Source: Biscogniauxia marginata (taxonomy: Eukaryota > Ascomycota > Sordariomycetes > Xylariales > Xylariaceae). From it: a stretch of DNA of 64,000 nt. The notes under the pieces were generated by a model. The model was not told where the DNA came from and did no database searches. It was given only the letters and a program-made list of their open reading frames with translations. The stretch is from contig MU404089.1 of assembly GCA_022695795.1 (NCBI GenBank), positions 1 through 64,000 on the forward strand. Reading direction: 5' to 3'. A program made the translations under genes and the position numbers. This document shows positions 1 to 12,170 of the stretch, piece by piece; the first letter of the stretch is position 1, and the number at the start of each line of letters is the position of its first letter.

Positions 1-560
1 TAAATAAATAAATAAATAAAATTATATTTAATAATAACTTTTTAAAAAGTATATTTATTTTATTTTACTTAAAATATAATAAGCTATTTAATTAATTTGC
101 GGTAATAAAAATCTCTTATTAATAAATAAGATTCGAGATATTAATTTAAAAATTTAAAAAATTTAAAAAATTATTATATAAATCCTATTTAATTTATTAT
201 AATTATTTAATAACTTTATTAATATAACTTATTACCGAATTTATAAATAATTTTAATATGTCGATATTAATATTTAGCGATTTTAAATTTAACAAAATAA
301 AAATATATAATAACGATAAATTTAATTCTTAATTTTAAATCGTAATAACTTTTCTTTTTTTTCGATTATAAACATTAATTATATTAATTCATAATATTTA
401 ATTATTAAATAATAATAATAAATATTAAAAATCTCCTTAATTGTAGTTTTTTATTAAAAGCTTATAATGAGAAACTAAAAGGTTATTAACGAAAGATATA
501 GTTTTTACCACTTTATCTAGCTGTAAAAACTAAAGAAAAGAAAAAAGGTTATAAAAAGAA
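1..560. repeat. AT-rich RIP-degraded repeat relic
   Basis: The first ~560 bases are almost entirely A and T, with stop codons in every frame and no coding signal. The composition matches the interiors of the two Gypsy elements further on, so this is probably the end of another RIP-mutated transposon that continues to the left. No terminal repeat is visible, so the family cannot be assigned. Confidence 0.6.
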
Positions 561-1165
561 TGGTTAATTGTTTACTTGGGCTATAACGGAATCTGAACTA
601 AGGCTAAATTTGCTAAGCCACACGTGCCTTCCCTATATAGACTTGAATTAGTGTTCGACGCCATTAAAGTTTTAACATTTCTAACTTGTTATAACACATT
701 ATAATAGTGGCATGACTATCAGCGTGACTCTTCAGTCTTGCTCACTAATAAGCTTCGACAGTCCTTAAAACCAAATATTGAGTACTCTTTTGGACAATTA
801 CATAACCTAGAGATTTGCGAAGGTGGCGAAAAAAAATACGAGGCCTAGAAACTAATAAGCATATCTAGCATCGTTAGAAATTCTAGGTTAATTACTCCAC
901 AATCTCATTCTTCGTACATCACGTTTTCCGACTCGTTGATTCCAATCGTTTTCCGACGAAGAAAAGACGGGGCCGCGAAAAGCTACCTACGGGTGGGTCA
1001 GTCTTATACCTCTCCACCCGACATCAACCCAACTTCGACTAGCGGCGAGAGCAATCAGATCTAAGGTTTTATCCTCACTTGAACCTGTGTAGAATACTAT
1101 ATCTATGTGATAGTATCGTTCGCTTTGTATATCTGTCAAGTACACCCCCGAGGACTGTAGTTAAG
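561..1165. other. Non-coding stretch upstream of the cyclase gene
   Basis: The composition returns to normal after ~560. I see no gene; this stretch must contain the promoter and leader of the cyclase gene. A pyrimidine-rich tract lies around 1010-1040. No binding site can be named. Confidence 0.5.
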
Positions 1166-2356
1166 ATGGCTCACTCCCTTCCAAATCCCGAAGTTCGTGA
1201 CCAGCCTAGTGGCAGACCTCGCTTTGAAGACTTGCCTTTGCGACCAGGTGATCCCGACTTCTCCGCATGGGGGCTATGGGGAGCAGATGATGAGATAGGA
1301 ACTCTGAACCTCTTGACTCCGGATGTCATCAAATCGGCTGCGCAGCAAGTTCGCGAAGGTATCGTCGTGACGTTGAAGTAAGTGAATGGCGTCCTCGGAA
1401 TTATAATTCATGTAGTAACTCTATCAAATTGCGGTTTTCTAGTCTCCCTTTGCATTGGCCACTAGATCCTTTGAACTCCCGCCGAAAGCCACCGGTTCAT
1501 AATATCATCGAAAAGGGGTATGCGAACGATGACGAGGTTCGTGATTAATGTTTTAAATATGCTACGTGGCTTGGTCAAAAGTCTCACTTCTCAATTACGA
1601 ATGAATTAGATATATATGAACACACAAAGTTCCAGTCAATGGGATGGCCTCCGACACTATCCATATCAAGATCGTTTAATGTATTACAACGGTGCTGTAC
1701 AAGCAGACATTGCTGGCGCCAAGGCCAACAGTAGGCTTGGCATTCAGAGTACGCTACTCTCTTGGAATAAGATTCGCACGCTTAGAACCTAACGCCGAAT
1801 AGACATTGCGAAACGAGGTATATGTGGTCGAGGAGTGTTGCTTGATTGGCGATCGTGGGTATTGCGTAACGGCATCCAGTACTCACCGTTTTCCCCCCAC
1901 GTTATACCACTAGCAGAGTTGAAAGAGGTAGCGAAGGAGCAAAAAGTCACATTTCAGAAGGGCGATATTCTACTCATCCGATCCGGATGGACAGAAGAAT
2001 ATCAAAAACTAACTAGGGATCAGAAGACAAAGCTTTCCCAACGAGAGGTAGCGTCATTCGTTGGAGTGGATGGGAGCCTTGAAATGGTCAAATGGCACTG
2101 GGATAACGCCTTCGCTGCTGTGGCGGGAGACACAAACGGGTACGAAGTGATACCGTTCTCGCGTGCGGCCAATGGCCTGTCCTGTCATGAAATCTTCTTA
2201 AGTGGATGGGGAATGCCCATCGGTGAGCTGTGGGATCTCGAGGAGCTCGCTAAAGTCTGCCAGAAGCTCGAAAGGTGGACGTTCTTGATATCCAGCATGC
2301 CCTTGAACTTGGAGAACGGCATCGCTAGTCCGCCCAATGCCATGGCTATATTTTAG
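1166..2356 (+). CDS. Cyclase-family (PF04199) metal-dependent hydrolase
   Basis: Four exons, 1166-1377, 1443-1536, 1610-1748 and 1803-2356, join in frame to about 332 residues; the introns are 54-73 bp with GT..AG borders. The start is ATG 1166 in MAHSLP. The protein resembles fungal proteins of the cyclase/kynurenine-formamidase-like fold: the N-terminal segment around WGADDEIGTLNLL, the QWDGLRH motif at the start of the metal site, GRGVLLDW, and the C-terminal HEIFLSGWGMPIGELWDLE and ASPPNAMAIF. Members hydrolyse amides or lactones with a divalent metal; the substrate here is unknown and the enzyme is likely cytosolic. The gene lies 325 bp upstream of an AtuA-type gene in the same direction, and both families occur in catabolic gene neighbourhoods. 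No break is seen. Confidence 0.88.
1378..1442 (+). other. Intron 1 of the cyclase gene
   Basis: The donor GTAAGT follows ACGTTGAA and the acceptor is TTTCTAG. Removal fuses codons 71 and 72 and restores the conserved N-L-P-L-H-W-P stretch. The other two introns of the gene are 1537-1609 and 1749-1802. Confidence 0.8.
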
Positions 2357-2681
2357 TTTCACATAATAAAACTGGAATTGTAGTCACCGAAACCACAAGA
2401 GGCCTATAGAAATAACATATCTTTGGCAACCAATCCGATAGGACGTGTAACCATCCTATCATTCCCTATCCCCCGCACCCCTCCGCATAAGTCATCGGCC
2501 ATCGGTCCATGTGACCCGGCCTTCGGAAAGAAGTGTCACGAGGCGCGAGCATTATAGATATTAGTTCATATCTTCAGGATAATTGAATTGCTACCTAAGT
2601 CGATCCAGATTCATGGTCCCAACTGCTTGACTATCTAGTCGAGCTGCTAATATAAACACCATGCACTAACATGGTGCTATA
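2357..2681. other. Intergenic spacer between the cyclase and AtuA genes
   Basis: No coding signal. It holds the 3' end of the cyclase gene and the promoter of the AtuA relic, including a C/T-rich run at 2455-2490. Confidence 0.5.
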
Positions 2682-3840
2682 ATGGCGTTATCCACGTTGA
2701 AACCCAACACCATGCTAGGCTATGGCTGCCAACAAGATCACTTCTGGTATAGCGTGGAAAAGAATCAGCCAGCGGCGATCATAGTTGACAGTGGTTCAAC
2801 CGACGGGGGCCCATACAAGCTCCGCATAGGGAAGATGACTTGCGGACGGCAAGCATATGTGAGAGACCTAACTCCTATGTTAAAGGCGTGTTTCCAGCAT
2901 AATATCATGGTTTTTATTAGCTCAACGAGGGGAGTTGGGAACAACAAACCCGTGCAGGAGATGCTATCTTTGGAAGAGATGCCGCCGAACGGCAGTTTTC
3001 TTTCAAGATTGCCACTCCCTCACACAATATCTCCCAGAACATGACTACCTAAGGAGCGGATAAATGAAAAACCGTGTAGCCCATATGACCCCTTATCAGA
3101 ATTAACTCTTATGGATGTTGATAAAGTGGTCGAGTTCGTCACGCAAATGTGTGCTGAGCCATAAGTCTTCTATAGTGGGAATGCATTATGTAGAATCAGA
3201 CTGAAAAGTACACAGATACGTTGAGTCATTGAAGCAGGATCCAGACATTATTCTCGGTGGGCGATCATATGACCTTGCCCCTTTTGCTGACTTTTGCCTA
3301 GCGAATGGTATATCGCCGGGCACGGCTTGGCATATGGGCAAGATCATGGAATATGGTGGAATCTTCCTCAAGACAAGAGAGACATCTTTCGACCTCGTCC
3401 AATTATCTTCCTTGGAAAGATGCACACCCCTTTCCGTAGCCGGACACGCATTATACGAGAAAACTGTACTTGACCGACTTCTGGGGATAGGCGGAGTTTT
3501 ATATCTGAACAATGCAAATTATGAGCAGCGTGATGACAACCGAACTGTTCATATCTCTGGTGCAAAATTTGTTCCTACGCCGACATATCAAGCCAAGCTT
3601 GAAGGTGTACAGAGCGTCTCGACCATAGGACCATATTTATTGGGGGCATTCGGGATCCCATTCTTATCTCACAGATGGATGAGTTCTTACAAAGCGTACG
3701 GGAGTATACACGTCGACTCTACCCCAAGTTAGACTAAAGCGATAGTTGTTGATTGATCTACCATGTCTACGGAAAGAACGCTGTCATGGGTTCCCTGGAA
3801 TCTACTACCTCTCTGCTCCATATGCCTTACGCGGGCCAGC
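2682..3840 (+). pseudogene. AtuA/DUF1446 (PF07287) protein, 5' part of a disrupted gene
   Basis: The translation begins with LKPNTMLGYGCQQDHFWYSV, then IIVDSGSTDGGPYKLRIGKM and VRDLTPMLKACF, all typical of the AtuA N-terminal domain (acyclic terpene utilisation family). Further blocks lie in other frames: ELTLMDVDKVVEFVTQMCAEP (3097-3161), DPDIILGGRSYDLAPFADFC with ISPGTAWHMGKIMEYGGI (3240-3365), then TIFIGGIRDPILISQMDEFL (about 3628-3685) after a frameshift, and HVYGKNAVMGSLES. Stop codons at 3733 and 3745 and at least one frameshift show decay. A probable intron lies near 3163-3215. The reading frame stops at 3840, where an LTR element is inserted; the lost C-terminal part continues at 11226. 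AtuA proteins take part in acyclic terpenoid or branched acyl catabolism; this copy cannot make a full product. Confidence 0.85.
3836..3840. repeat. Left target-site duplication CCAGC of Gypsy element 1
   Basis: CCAGC at 3836-3840 abuts the left LTR and recurs exactly at 11226-11230 after the right LTR. A 5-bp duplication is usual for Ty3/Gypsy integration. Confidence 0.9.
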
Positions 3841-4233
3841 TATGACGAACCTCCCTGTGTATTCCTAGTTAGCTAACTTCACAGGTAAATATATACTAGG
3901 TTTTCTTGATTTAAAGATAATAATAAATCGAGATTAATTTAAGTGATTTCCAATGCCTTATTCGTTAAAGAGATTTTAAGGTACTTTCACTATAATATTA
4001 AAAAGTAATTATAATTTTAAATTAATAACTAAAAAACGAGAGATTAATTATATAAGAAATCACAATTTACTTATACTTTTTTCTTTTTTTCACATAAAAC
4101 AATTAAGTTAATAAGTCGCTCGTTACTTACTCACGATTCACCGAATCACTTTAAATCGGTAAGTTGCTCGTTACCCATTCTCGATTCATCAAATCACCTT
4201 TACTCACGTGACCTACACGTGAAATCCGTAACA
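3841..4233 (-). repeat. Left LTR (3' LTR) of Gypsy element 1, LTR type A
   Basis: Starts TATGACGAACC (TGTGACG with one G to A change) and ends CCGTAACA. It aligns along its whole length with 10834-11225; most differences are transitions. Near its right end it carries two CACGTG cores (4202-4227) that form an inverted repeat. Confidence 0.9.
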
Positions 4234-4340
4234 TTATTCTTCCCCTCCAAGGATCTTTATCCCGAAAATAAAAGGGTCCCAAAAAAAAAAAAAAAACCTT
4301 ATTTGTTGTCCTTAATTTTCTCAACTTCTCTCTCTTCGTC

Positions 4341-4658
4341 ATGTCTCACCACATAACTAAAAACCAAAAAAAAGTCATCTCGCGACATGCTAAAAAACTA
4401 GCAAAAAACAAAGCGGCTCTTTTAAAACTAATTACTTTAAACAGAAAAAAGAAAATAGCTTATTCTTCTTACAAACAATTTAAAAAGGAATATATAACTT
4501 TTAAAGACTTAAGCCGTTATTTAAAGTATATTCGTTTAAAACGTAACTATTATAACGTTTTTAATATTTCGTATAAAGGTATAATTAAAATTATTAAGCA
4601 ATTTCAAAAAGTTAAAACGAACCTAAAAAAGGCGAACATTACAACTAAAAGGCTATAA
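4341..4658 (+). CDS. Lys-rich ORF on the strand opposite to gag-pol, inside Gypsy element 1
   Basis: This ATG-started frame of 105 codons lies 108 bp inside the left LTR and runs on the plus strand, while gag-pol runs on the minus strand. It begins MSHHITKNQKKVISRHAKKL and is very basic (Lys, Arg and Tyr rich). An open frame of this length is notable in DNA that otherwise has stop codons everywhere. Basic, broken continuation text follows to about 4830. Element 2 has an ATG frame at the same relative place (40140-40295). I do not recognise a domain. It may be an accessory antisense gene of the element, or chance survival; present function is doubtful. Confidence 0.4.
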   Translation: MSHHITKNQKKVISRHAKKLAKNKAALLKLITLNRKKKIAYSSYKQFKKEYITFKDLSRYLKYIRLKRNYYNVFNISYKGIIKIIKQFQKVKTNLKKANITTKRL

Positions 4659-5299
4659 ATAAAGCGGTAATAACTATAAACAAAACGCGTCATTTTTAAA
4701 CATAAAAAAGCCTTTAATTTAAGAAGTTACAAAGAATGATTACTTAAGGTCTTAATTCTATCGAGGAACTAAAGCGTATTAAGTTTAAAAAGGCGAAGAA
4801 ACAACGGCGCCTCAATAAAGAGTTATAATATAAAGAAAAAGGGCCGTATTAACCTAGATTTACTTAAAACTCGTTTATTACCTAGTCTTTCCCTTTTTCT
4901 TTTAACGATCTAAACCTCGACATTCAAGCCCTTTTAACCGATCTAAATTCTAATGATAAAAGTTTTCAACTTCCTTTATTAAGTTATTTAAATACTTAAG
5001 TAATTCCCAAGTGTTTTCTTTTAATAAGTAACTTTCCCATTTAATAAAATACTATAACTAACCTCCAATTCGTCTTAAATTTAATATCTTTTCTACTTCG
5101 TACTTATTAGGATTTTCCTTAAATTTTAATTGATTTTCTAATAAGGCGTTCTTTAATGCTAATTCTAGAAATAAAACATGAAATATAAAATATATTTTAA
5201 ATCCTTTTAGTAGTACTAACTTATAATTAATTTTCAAAATAATCTTCTTAATTTTATATAATTTTAACTTCTTAAATTTAAGTTTTTCACTAAGTCGTT

Positions 5300-6400
5300 T
5301 TATTTTAATTTAAGGTGTTTTTAATATTACGCTTTATCGTTAATAAAGTAAATAAACCATATTTCTTCTCTTAAGAATTAATCCTTTAATTCTTTTTTTA
5401 TTATAATATTTTATCATTTTATTTTAAATAAATTATAATTCTTTTTATAGCCGTTATTATACTACTTAAACCTTTTCAAATAATACCTCTATTCTCGAGG
5501 CTTTTATTTCGATTCTTAGTGTTTCTATAAGTTCAATCGGTTGTTTTTAGACTTCCGCTTTCTACTTATATATTACCTTATATAATAACATCTTTATATC
5601 TTCATTAACCGAAGTGTTATATATTATTTAAGCTATTAATAGTAATTCTATTTAGTTATTTATTTCCTAGTTAATATAACTTTATAAATATTGTTCCATT
5701 GTTTAATTTAACTTCTTTATTTATCCGTTTATTTAAGGATAATATGTTATAAATAACTTTTATTTAACTCTTATTCGTTTTATTAGGTTTATCCAAAACT
5801 TTAAAATAATACGTTTTAGTAATTTATATTTATTAATATATTCTTTTAAGAAATTAAAAGTTAATTATTTTACTATACTTAACTCGTTAAACGGTAAAAA
5901 GTAGGCATATTTTGTAAGTTTATTAATAATTATTTATATGTTGTTATAAGGTACTTTTATAGTAAGATCTTTTAATTTAGGGAGTTTTACTACGAAATCT
6001 TATGTAATTATATACCACGCTTTATTAAGTATTTAAATTAGTTATAATAGTTTATATGGTTTATATCGTAATGCCTTAGCTTTATTATAAACGTTATAAT
6101 TCTTTATAATTCTTTTAATTATTTATCGTATCCTTAAAAGTCAAATTCTTTTTAAAGTCGTTTTATCGTCTTGAAAATTCCCTGGTAACCATATAAAGAA
6201 TATTTATGGAATTCTTTAACGAATTCGTCTTATACTCGTTTTGGTACGTAGACCTTTTCTTTATACGAGAGAAGTTCGTTATTAAATCCTTATTAAGATT
6301 ATAATTACTTTTCTTTTTAATTATAATTTTCCTTAAAACGTTATTTCTAGTTTTTTATATTAATTTACATATAAGTTAATATAACTAATTCATCACTTTA
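5300..6400 (-). pseudogene. Integrase region relic of Gypsy element 1
   Basis: On the minus strand, text such as NYNVYNKAKALRYKPYKLL (about 6030-6110) matches the NCDVCNKAKA..RHKPYG pattern of the Gypsy integrase zinc finger, with the Cys codons changed to Tyr as G to A mutation would do. The frame is full of stops. Limits are approximate. Confidence 0.55.
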
Positions 6401-6499
6401 TTATTTAAACATTTAAATATCTTTTTTATTAATTTTTAACTTATAATCTCCTTTTTTACTAAGCAGGTCTATTTAAACGTTTTCCTTTCCCTTAATATA

Positions 6500-7800
6500 A
6501 TAAATTTTAAAATTAAAATTAAATAAAAAAATCATTTAACATTTATATCTTTAGTTAAGCGTTTATATTATCATAAATTATATAAGATTCTTATAATTTA
6601 AATAAATATTAATAGGTTTTTTAATTCCGCTAAGCCATAATTCCTATTTTTTTAATGCTTTAATAACTACTAATAATTTAATTTTACATCATATAGTGCT
6701 TTAAATAAGTACGCGACTAAATACCATTTTCCATTATCTTTTAACTACTCTAAAACTACTCTAATAACGAAATTTAAAGCGTCTATCTTTAATCGCTTCT
6801 TTTTATTTTCGTTTAAGAGTTTATATATAACCTCGCTAGTTACTACCTTTTTTAGCTACTAAAAAGCCTATTTAGCTTTTTTAGTAAAATAAAAAGTTTT
6901 TCTTGTTTTCGCTAAAATAATTAGTTCCGTTAATAGTTTAATAATTTGCTTAAAATCTTAAATAAGTTATTTAACGTAATTAATAAAACTAAGAAATACG
7001 TATACGTTTATAACATTCCTAAGTTTTAACTAATCCTTAACTATTACTATCTTTCCCTTTTAAATATAGATTTCTTTTAAGCTTATTATAAACCCTAAAT
7101 AATTTAGTTTTCTAACATATTATTCACTTTTAATTAAATAAATAAGTAGATTTACCTTCTTTAAGGCTTTTAACACTTATTCTACATATTTTTTATGTTT
7201 TTTCTCGCTTTTTAAGTAAATTAATATATCGTTTAAATAAACAAATATAAATTTATTTAGAAACTTACGAAGAACCGTTATAATTATGTATTAAAATGTA
7301 ACAAATATATTAATAAGTCTAAACGGCATAACTTTATACTTATAATATTTATATATCGTTCGAAATGTGGTATACTATTTATATCTTTTAGCCATTTTAA
7401 TTATATAATAACCATCGCGAAGATTTAATACTATAAAGATTTAAGCCTTACTAATTTATCCTTTTATAAGTTTTATTAATAATAACGAATATCCGTTCTT
7501 CTTGGTTATTTTATTAAAATGTTAATAGTTAATTACTTGTCACTATACTAAATTTCCTTCTTTATTAACACGTTATTTCTCGTTTTTATCGATTTTTAAT
7601 ATTATAATTACCGGGTATCTTAACAAGGACTTTAATTCTTGAATATATCTTTTATTAAAATCCTTTTAAATTCCTTTTTATAATGCTTTTTATTTTTCTT
7701 AATTTATAAGATACACTAAAAATAATTTTAACTACTTTCTTTCCTTAAAATAAATTTAATAATCCCACTAATTATGTTTTAGTAATTCTTTTTTTATCTT
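6500..7800 (-). pseudogene. Reverse transcriptase/RNase H relic of Gypsy element 1
   Basis: The minus-strand translation at 7216-7242 reads VYLNDILIY, the RT motif VYLDDILIY with the first catalytic Asp changed to Asn (GAC to AAC). Downstream blocks match Gypsy RNase H, including IDALNFVIRVVLE and NGKWYLVAYLFKAL. Many stop codons interrupt it. Limits are approximate. Confidence 0.75.
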
Positions 7801-9743
7801 ATTTTTAAATAATTTATAAAAACGGAAGTATTTACGTAATACTCTTTTTATTAAATTTTCAGGCTTAATTACTCGAATTATATAAGCAATATATTTCGTT
7901 TTTATATTCGTTTTTCTAGAGTTATTTGCGGTACTTATCTCGTAACCCGTAATAATTAACTCCTCTTATTCTTAATCCTAATAAAGCGTATTTATCTCGA
8001 AATTTATTTATAAATTACTTCTTTTAAGTTAATTTATTTCTAGTATTATATCGTGACTTAATATATATATAATATTAAAAATAACTTACTTAAAATATTC
8101 TTAAATAATTACCAAGAAAAAAACTATCTTTTTTAGTACTTTACTATTCTCGTAACTAAATATATATTTTTTAAAGTTTTATAATTAATATAAACTTTAT
8201 TTATATACTTATAATATTTTATTTTTTTAAATTATCTTAATTAAAACGTAGCTTTTATTTATTTCTAAGTTTATAAAGGCTTTATACTCCCTTTTATTAT
8301 ACTTAACCTTAATTATAATAGTATTATTAAGTCTTAACTAGACTTTATATAAAGATTTATTATTTATGGTTTCTCGCTGCCTTACTAGCGAAAGCCTTTG
8401 CCGTTTTTTGGATTTTCACGTCTCTTCTCTTTTAGGTTTTTTTAAATTACTGCGACTTAGATGTCTTTTCATTCTTAGGCTTTTATAAAAACGTATTTCT
8501 AGTAATCGTTATTTAAATAATCTTTCTAACTACCTTTCACGTAGTAAAAAGTAAAAGATTTATCTTTTATATAAAATCTCGCATATTAAAACTTTAATTC
8601 TTTCTCGAAAGCCTTTTTATAACCTAAATTTATTTTTTTATTAACTCGAAATCTTTTAAAGTTTTAAATTATTTTTAAATAAAAAGTATAATCCTTAAAT
8701 TTACTTATTAAAAATAACTCGATATTTCCTTATAAGTTTATATAAATTTCCGGAAACTCTCCTTTTTTCTTGAAATATATTTTAATAATTCGTTTATAAC
8801 CTAGTTTAATTACATGTATTTTTACTTATTATTTTATTAAATACTTTTCTACGAAGCCGAATAAACTAATGTTATACTTAACTCGTTTTTCAAGCTATTA
8901 TAAAATATGTAATTCTTTTTATAATTCTCACAATTCTTCCTTGATTTCGTCTTTTTTAAAACCTGCTTCAAATAAATCGTATATATCGTATAATATTAAA
9001 ATATAACATATATAACTTTTAATAATTACTTCGCGGCTGCTCTCGAAGCTTAAATAAAGATAATATACTTTAAAATAATATAACTATCATAAAACGTTAT
9101 TATAAATACACTTATTTTCTTTCGTGTTATTACTTTTTAGTTTTTAAGAATAATAACCGGTTTTATCCTTAAAACTTTTATATACTTAATAAACGTTATT
9201 AATATAAAAGCTTTAATATAACGATATATATTCCTTTTTTGGTTATTTTTCCATCTTTAACTTTATTTCAAGTTCTTTACTTAACAGCTTATTAAGTTAA
9301 TTAACATTATTTAAGCTTTAATAAATATCGTAACTATTATTTATATAAAATCTCTAGTTTAAGCTATTATGTTAGCTTTTTCCTTAATAGGTTTCGCATT
9401 TATCGTTATTATAATGGCTTTAATATAACCTATTATAGTCTACTTTAATTTTTAAGTCGTATTTATACGGCAATTCGCTTTTATTATATCCTTATTTAAC
9501 TTATTTTAGCGTAAAGTATCTTAAATATAAATAACCATACTTTAAACAATCTTTATAATCGCCTTAATAATATTTATAACTTCTTTTTATAAAGACCTCC
9601 TCGTCTCTTTCTACTTTAATAGTAATAATAATAAATATTTAATTTACTTTTTTATTATCTTTAAAATAAACCCTTATTTTAAAGGTTCTTTTCTCGGGTT
9701 AAAGGATTCCTCCTATTCTTAATTCTTGTTTCTTAAGACTTCG

Positions 9744-9785
9744 ACACTCGTTTTTATAATATCCTTTCTTTTTATAGTTAAAACA
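9744..9785 (-). pseudogene. Gag CCHC zinc-knuckle relic of Gypsy element 1
   Basis: The minus strand reads CFNYKKKGYYKNEC. This has the exact C-X2-C-X4-H-X4-C spacing, with the second Cys (TGT to TAT) and the His (CAT to TAT) both turned into Tyr. It marks the end of gag and confirms the orientation. Confidence 0.75.
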
Positions 9786-10833
9786 CTTAATAATTAACTT
9801 ATCTCGTTTCTTTTACTCCTTTTAAGTAACGTTAATTTCAATAAAGTTTAATTTAGTTTTAATGCCTTTTTTTATTTTAACACCACTTTTATGATTTCCT
9901 TTTTTTTGCTAATCGCCGTTCCTTCGTTATATTGTCTTTTTCTTTTTAAAGTACCGTTCGAAGTTTTTGTTATTAATAATAATTACTATTATAACGTAAT
10001 TATTAAACTTTCTTAAGTTCTTTTTTTATATAAGCTTATTTTATATAACTTATTTTTATATGGTTTTTTAAACTTAATAATATAATTTAAAGCCTTTTTA
10101 TCTTATCGTAGTTTATAAAGTCGTATTTCGGCTTATTACTTAAGAATTAAGTTACTAAATATAAATTTAAATTATTTTTTAAACTCTTTATAATCTTTAA
10201 AAACCTTTTTTATATTTCTTTAAACGTTTAATTCGTTTTTTAAATAATCTTTTAACATTAATTAAAACCAGGTTAAAACAATTTCGACGAGGAGTTAAAA
10301 TATTATAAAAACCTTTTATTCCTTAATAATAATCGTTCCATAATAAAACCATAAATAAGTTCCAACTTAAATTAAAAATCCTTTTAAATCACTCGACCCA
10401 TTATATTTGCCAAGTATAATTAGTTTAAAACCTTTTATATTAAAAGTCGTTATATTATCTTTATCGTTTAAGTTATTAAGGTCGCTATTGTTTAAAAGTA
10501 GTTTTAATTATTTATTTTCTTTTTTAAATGTTTTTTTCTCTTCCTCTTTTTTTTCTTTAAATAATTTTTCTTATTAAATTTTTAAGGTGTCCTCTTAAAA
10601 CTCTTTTTTAATTACAACTATAATTAACTTTTATATTAGTTTCTTTAAACCTTTTTATTATACCGTAAAAAAATCTAAAGCTTTTATTTAAAAACTTATT
10701 AATTATTATTTTCTTACTTGTTTCTTTTCTTATTACTCTTTAGTTTTAAAAGGCATGTTTGTTTTAAGACTTATTTAACCGAGAATCCCTTCTTTTAAAC
10801 CAATATTAAGCACTAATTAAAGAGCTATTAAAA

Positions 10834-11225
10834 TGTAACGAATCTCCTTATATATTCTTAGTTAATTAACTTCATAAATAAATACGTATTAAGTTTTCTT
10901 AATTTAAAAATAATAATAAATCGAGATTAATTTAAATGATTTTCGATATTTTATTCGTTAAAGAGATTTTAAGGTACTCTTATTATAATATTAAAAAGTA
11001 ATTATAGTTTTAAATTAATAACTAAAAAACGAGAAACTAATTATATAAAAAATCATAATCTATTTATACTTTTTCTTTTCTTCACATAAAACAGTTAAGT
11101 CGATGAGTCGCTCGTTACCCACTCATGATTCACCGAATCACTTTGAATCGGTGAGTCGCTCGTTACCTATTCTCGATTCACCGAATCACCTTTGCTCACG
11201 TGACCTGCACGTGAGATCCGTAACA
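10834..11225 (-). repeat. Right LTR (5' LTR) of Gypsy element 1, LTR type A
   Basis: Starts TGTAACGAATC and ends GATCCGTAACA, with TGT..ACA termini. The GC-rich 3' part (11100-11220) is better preserved than in the left LTR and keeps the inverted CACGTG pair (11195-11215). The sequence just inside it, read on the minus strand, starts TTTTAATAGC, which could be a RIP-changed TGGTAGC primer-binding site. Confidence 0.9.
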
Positions 11226-11339
11226 CCAGCTAGCGACCACCGGCGATTCGGATCGCCCCTCTCGCCTCATGAACAGGACGCTGGTGAGGTATTTTGTTGC
11301 AGTGTATATCATTTGATTGCCCTTGAATCGGGACAGTGA
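11226..11339 (+). pseudogene. AtuA/DUF1446 protein, 3' part of the disrupted gene
   Basis: Directly after the right LTR the frame from the left half continues (GQ-LATTG). After a 1-base slip it gives FGSPLSPHEQDAGEVF and CSVYHLIALESGQ with a stop at 11337. This is the conserved C-terminal end of the AtuA family (ATxGNFxxPxSP..GxVxxFSVYHL). It proves that the retrotransposon landed inside the gene, cutting off roughly its last 35-40 codons. Confidence 0.87.
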
Positions 11340-12170
11340 GCTAAATTGTTTCCAGTAGCATAGCATACACTTGAGAGATCAGTGGTACCATATCTAACAG
11401 CAGCGATTGACGCAGAGGGAGCGTGAGGCACTGATCTCAGAGACTCCACAGATAATTCGTTAGTTGTCGCCACAGCGTCTAAAATAATCTATAATTGTAT
11501 CATCGGTTAACAATAGGGTTCAGCGCAAAAACAAGTATCCGACTCGGGCGTAGTCCGATCGAATAACTCAGGCTCTTTCGAACTGACTCTCGACATCATG
11601 TTTGATAACGAGTACTCCCACAGACGCAAGAAAGCTGCTGCCTTAATGGGCAACCGAATTATCAAGGAATCATATTAAGTATAAGATGAAGATTTCCTCG
11701 TGAACACGTACTTCGACCCGGTCTTGACATGGAAATTCACATTGAAAAGACCGTGGGTACCCAACGGCATGCACCGTTATTGAAGGCGAAAGTTCCCGCT
11801 GTTGATCGTTCTTAGATCAACTCTAGGCACGTGGGTTAATAATAACTACGTAGAACATGATTCGATACTCTAATACAAGTTCCCAAACATATAATTCAGT
11901 TCTAATAATAGCCGAAATTCCGGAGAGATACCTGGGTATAGATTACAGCACTAGTGACAAGCTAAGAGTAATACTACTTATGTCCTCGTCTGAACGTCGG
12001 CTGAGAGGTTGCGAGCGACCTTTTAGGGTACACATGATAAGTATATTATTGACGAGTCTTGCTTCGATTAGAAACGTTTCCGACGGCGCTACCTGTGAGC
12101 CGCAACCATTGCGTAGGTACACGAGGCTCAGGAAACGTCTGAAAACGGATAGTGATGAATAGAGAACACA
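11340..12170. other. Non-coding stretch between the AtuA relic and the MFS gene
   Basis: There is one open frame of 101 codons at 11857-12162, but it has no recognisable motif and no coding character, so I do not call it. Otherwise nothing is seen. Confidence 0.4.

Larger units (their letters stand above)
3841..11225 (-). mobile_element. Ty3/Gypsy LTR retrotransposon 1, RIP-degraded, inserted in the AtuA gene
   Basis: This 7385-bp element has two ~392-bp LTRs (3841-4233 and 10834-11225) and a CCAGC duplication. The coding strand is minus. A gag zinc knuckle relic lies at 9744-9785, the RT active-site relic at 7216-7242, RNase H-like text (for example NGKWYLVAY) around 6710-6740, and integrase zinc-finger-like text near 6050-6110. 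A pyrimidine run just inside the left LTR (TTCTTCCCCTCC, 4238-4249) is the complement of a polypurine tract, again giving a minus-strand element. No pol or gag frame is open; the transitions are those expected from RIP. It cannot be autonomous. Confidence 0.9.

Noticed and set aside
11857..12162. Open frame of 101 codons between the AtuA relic and the permease gene
   Set aside because: No motif, no splice signals and amino acid usage like random sequence; it looks like chance.
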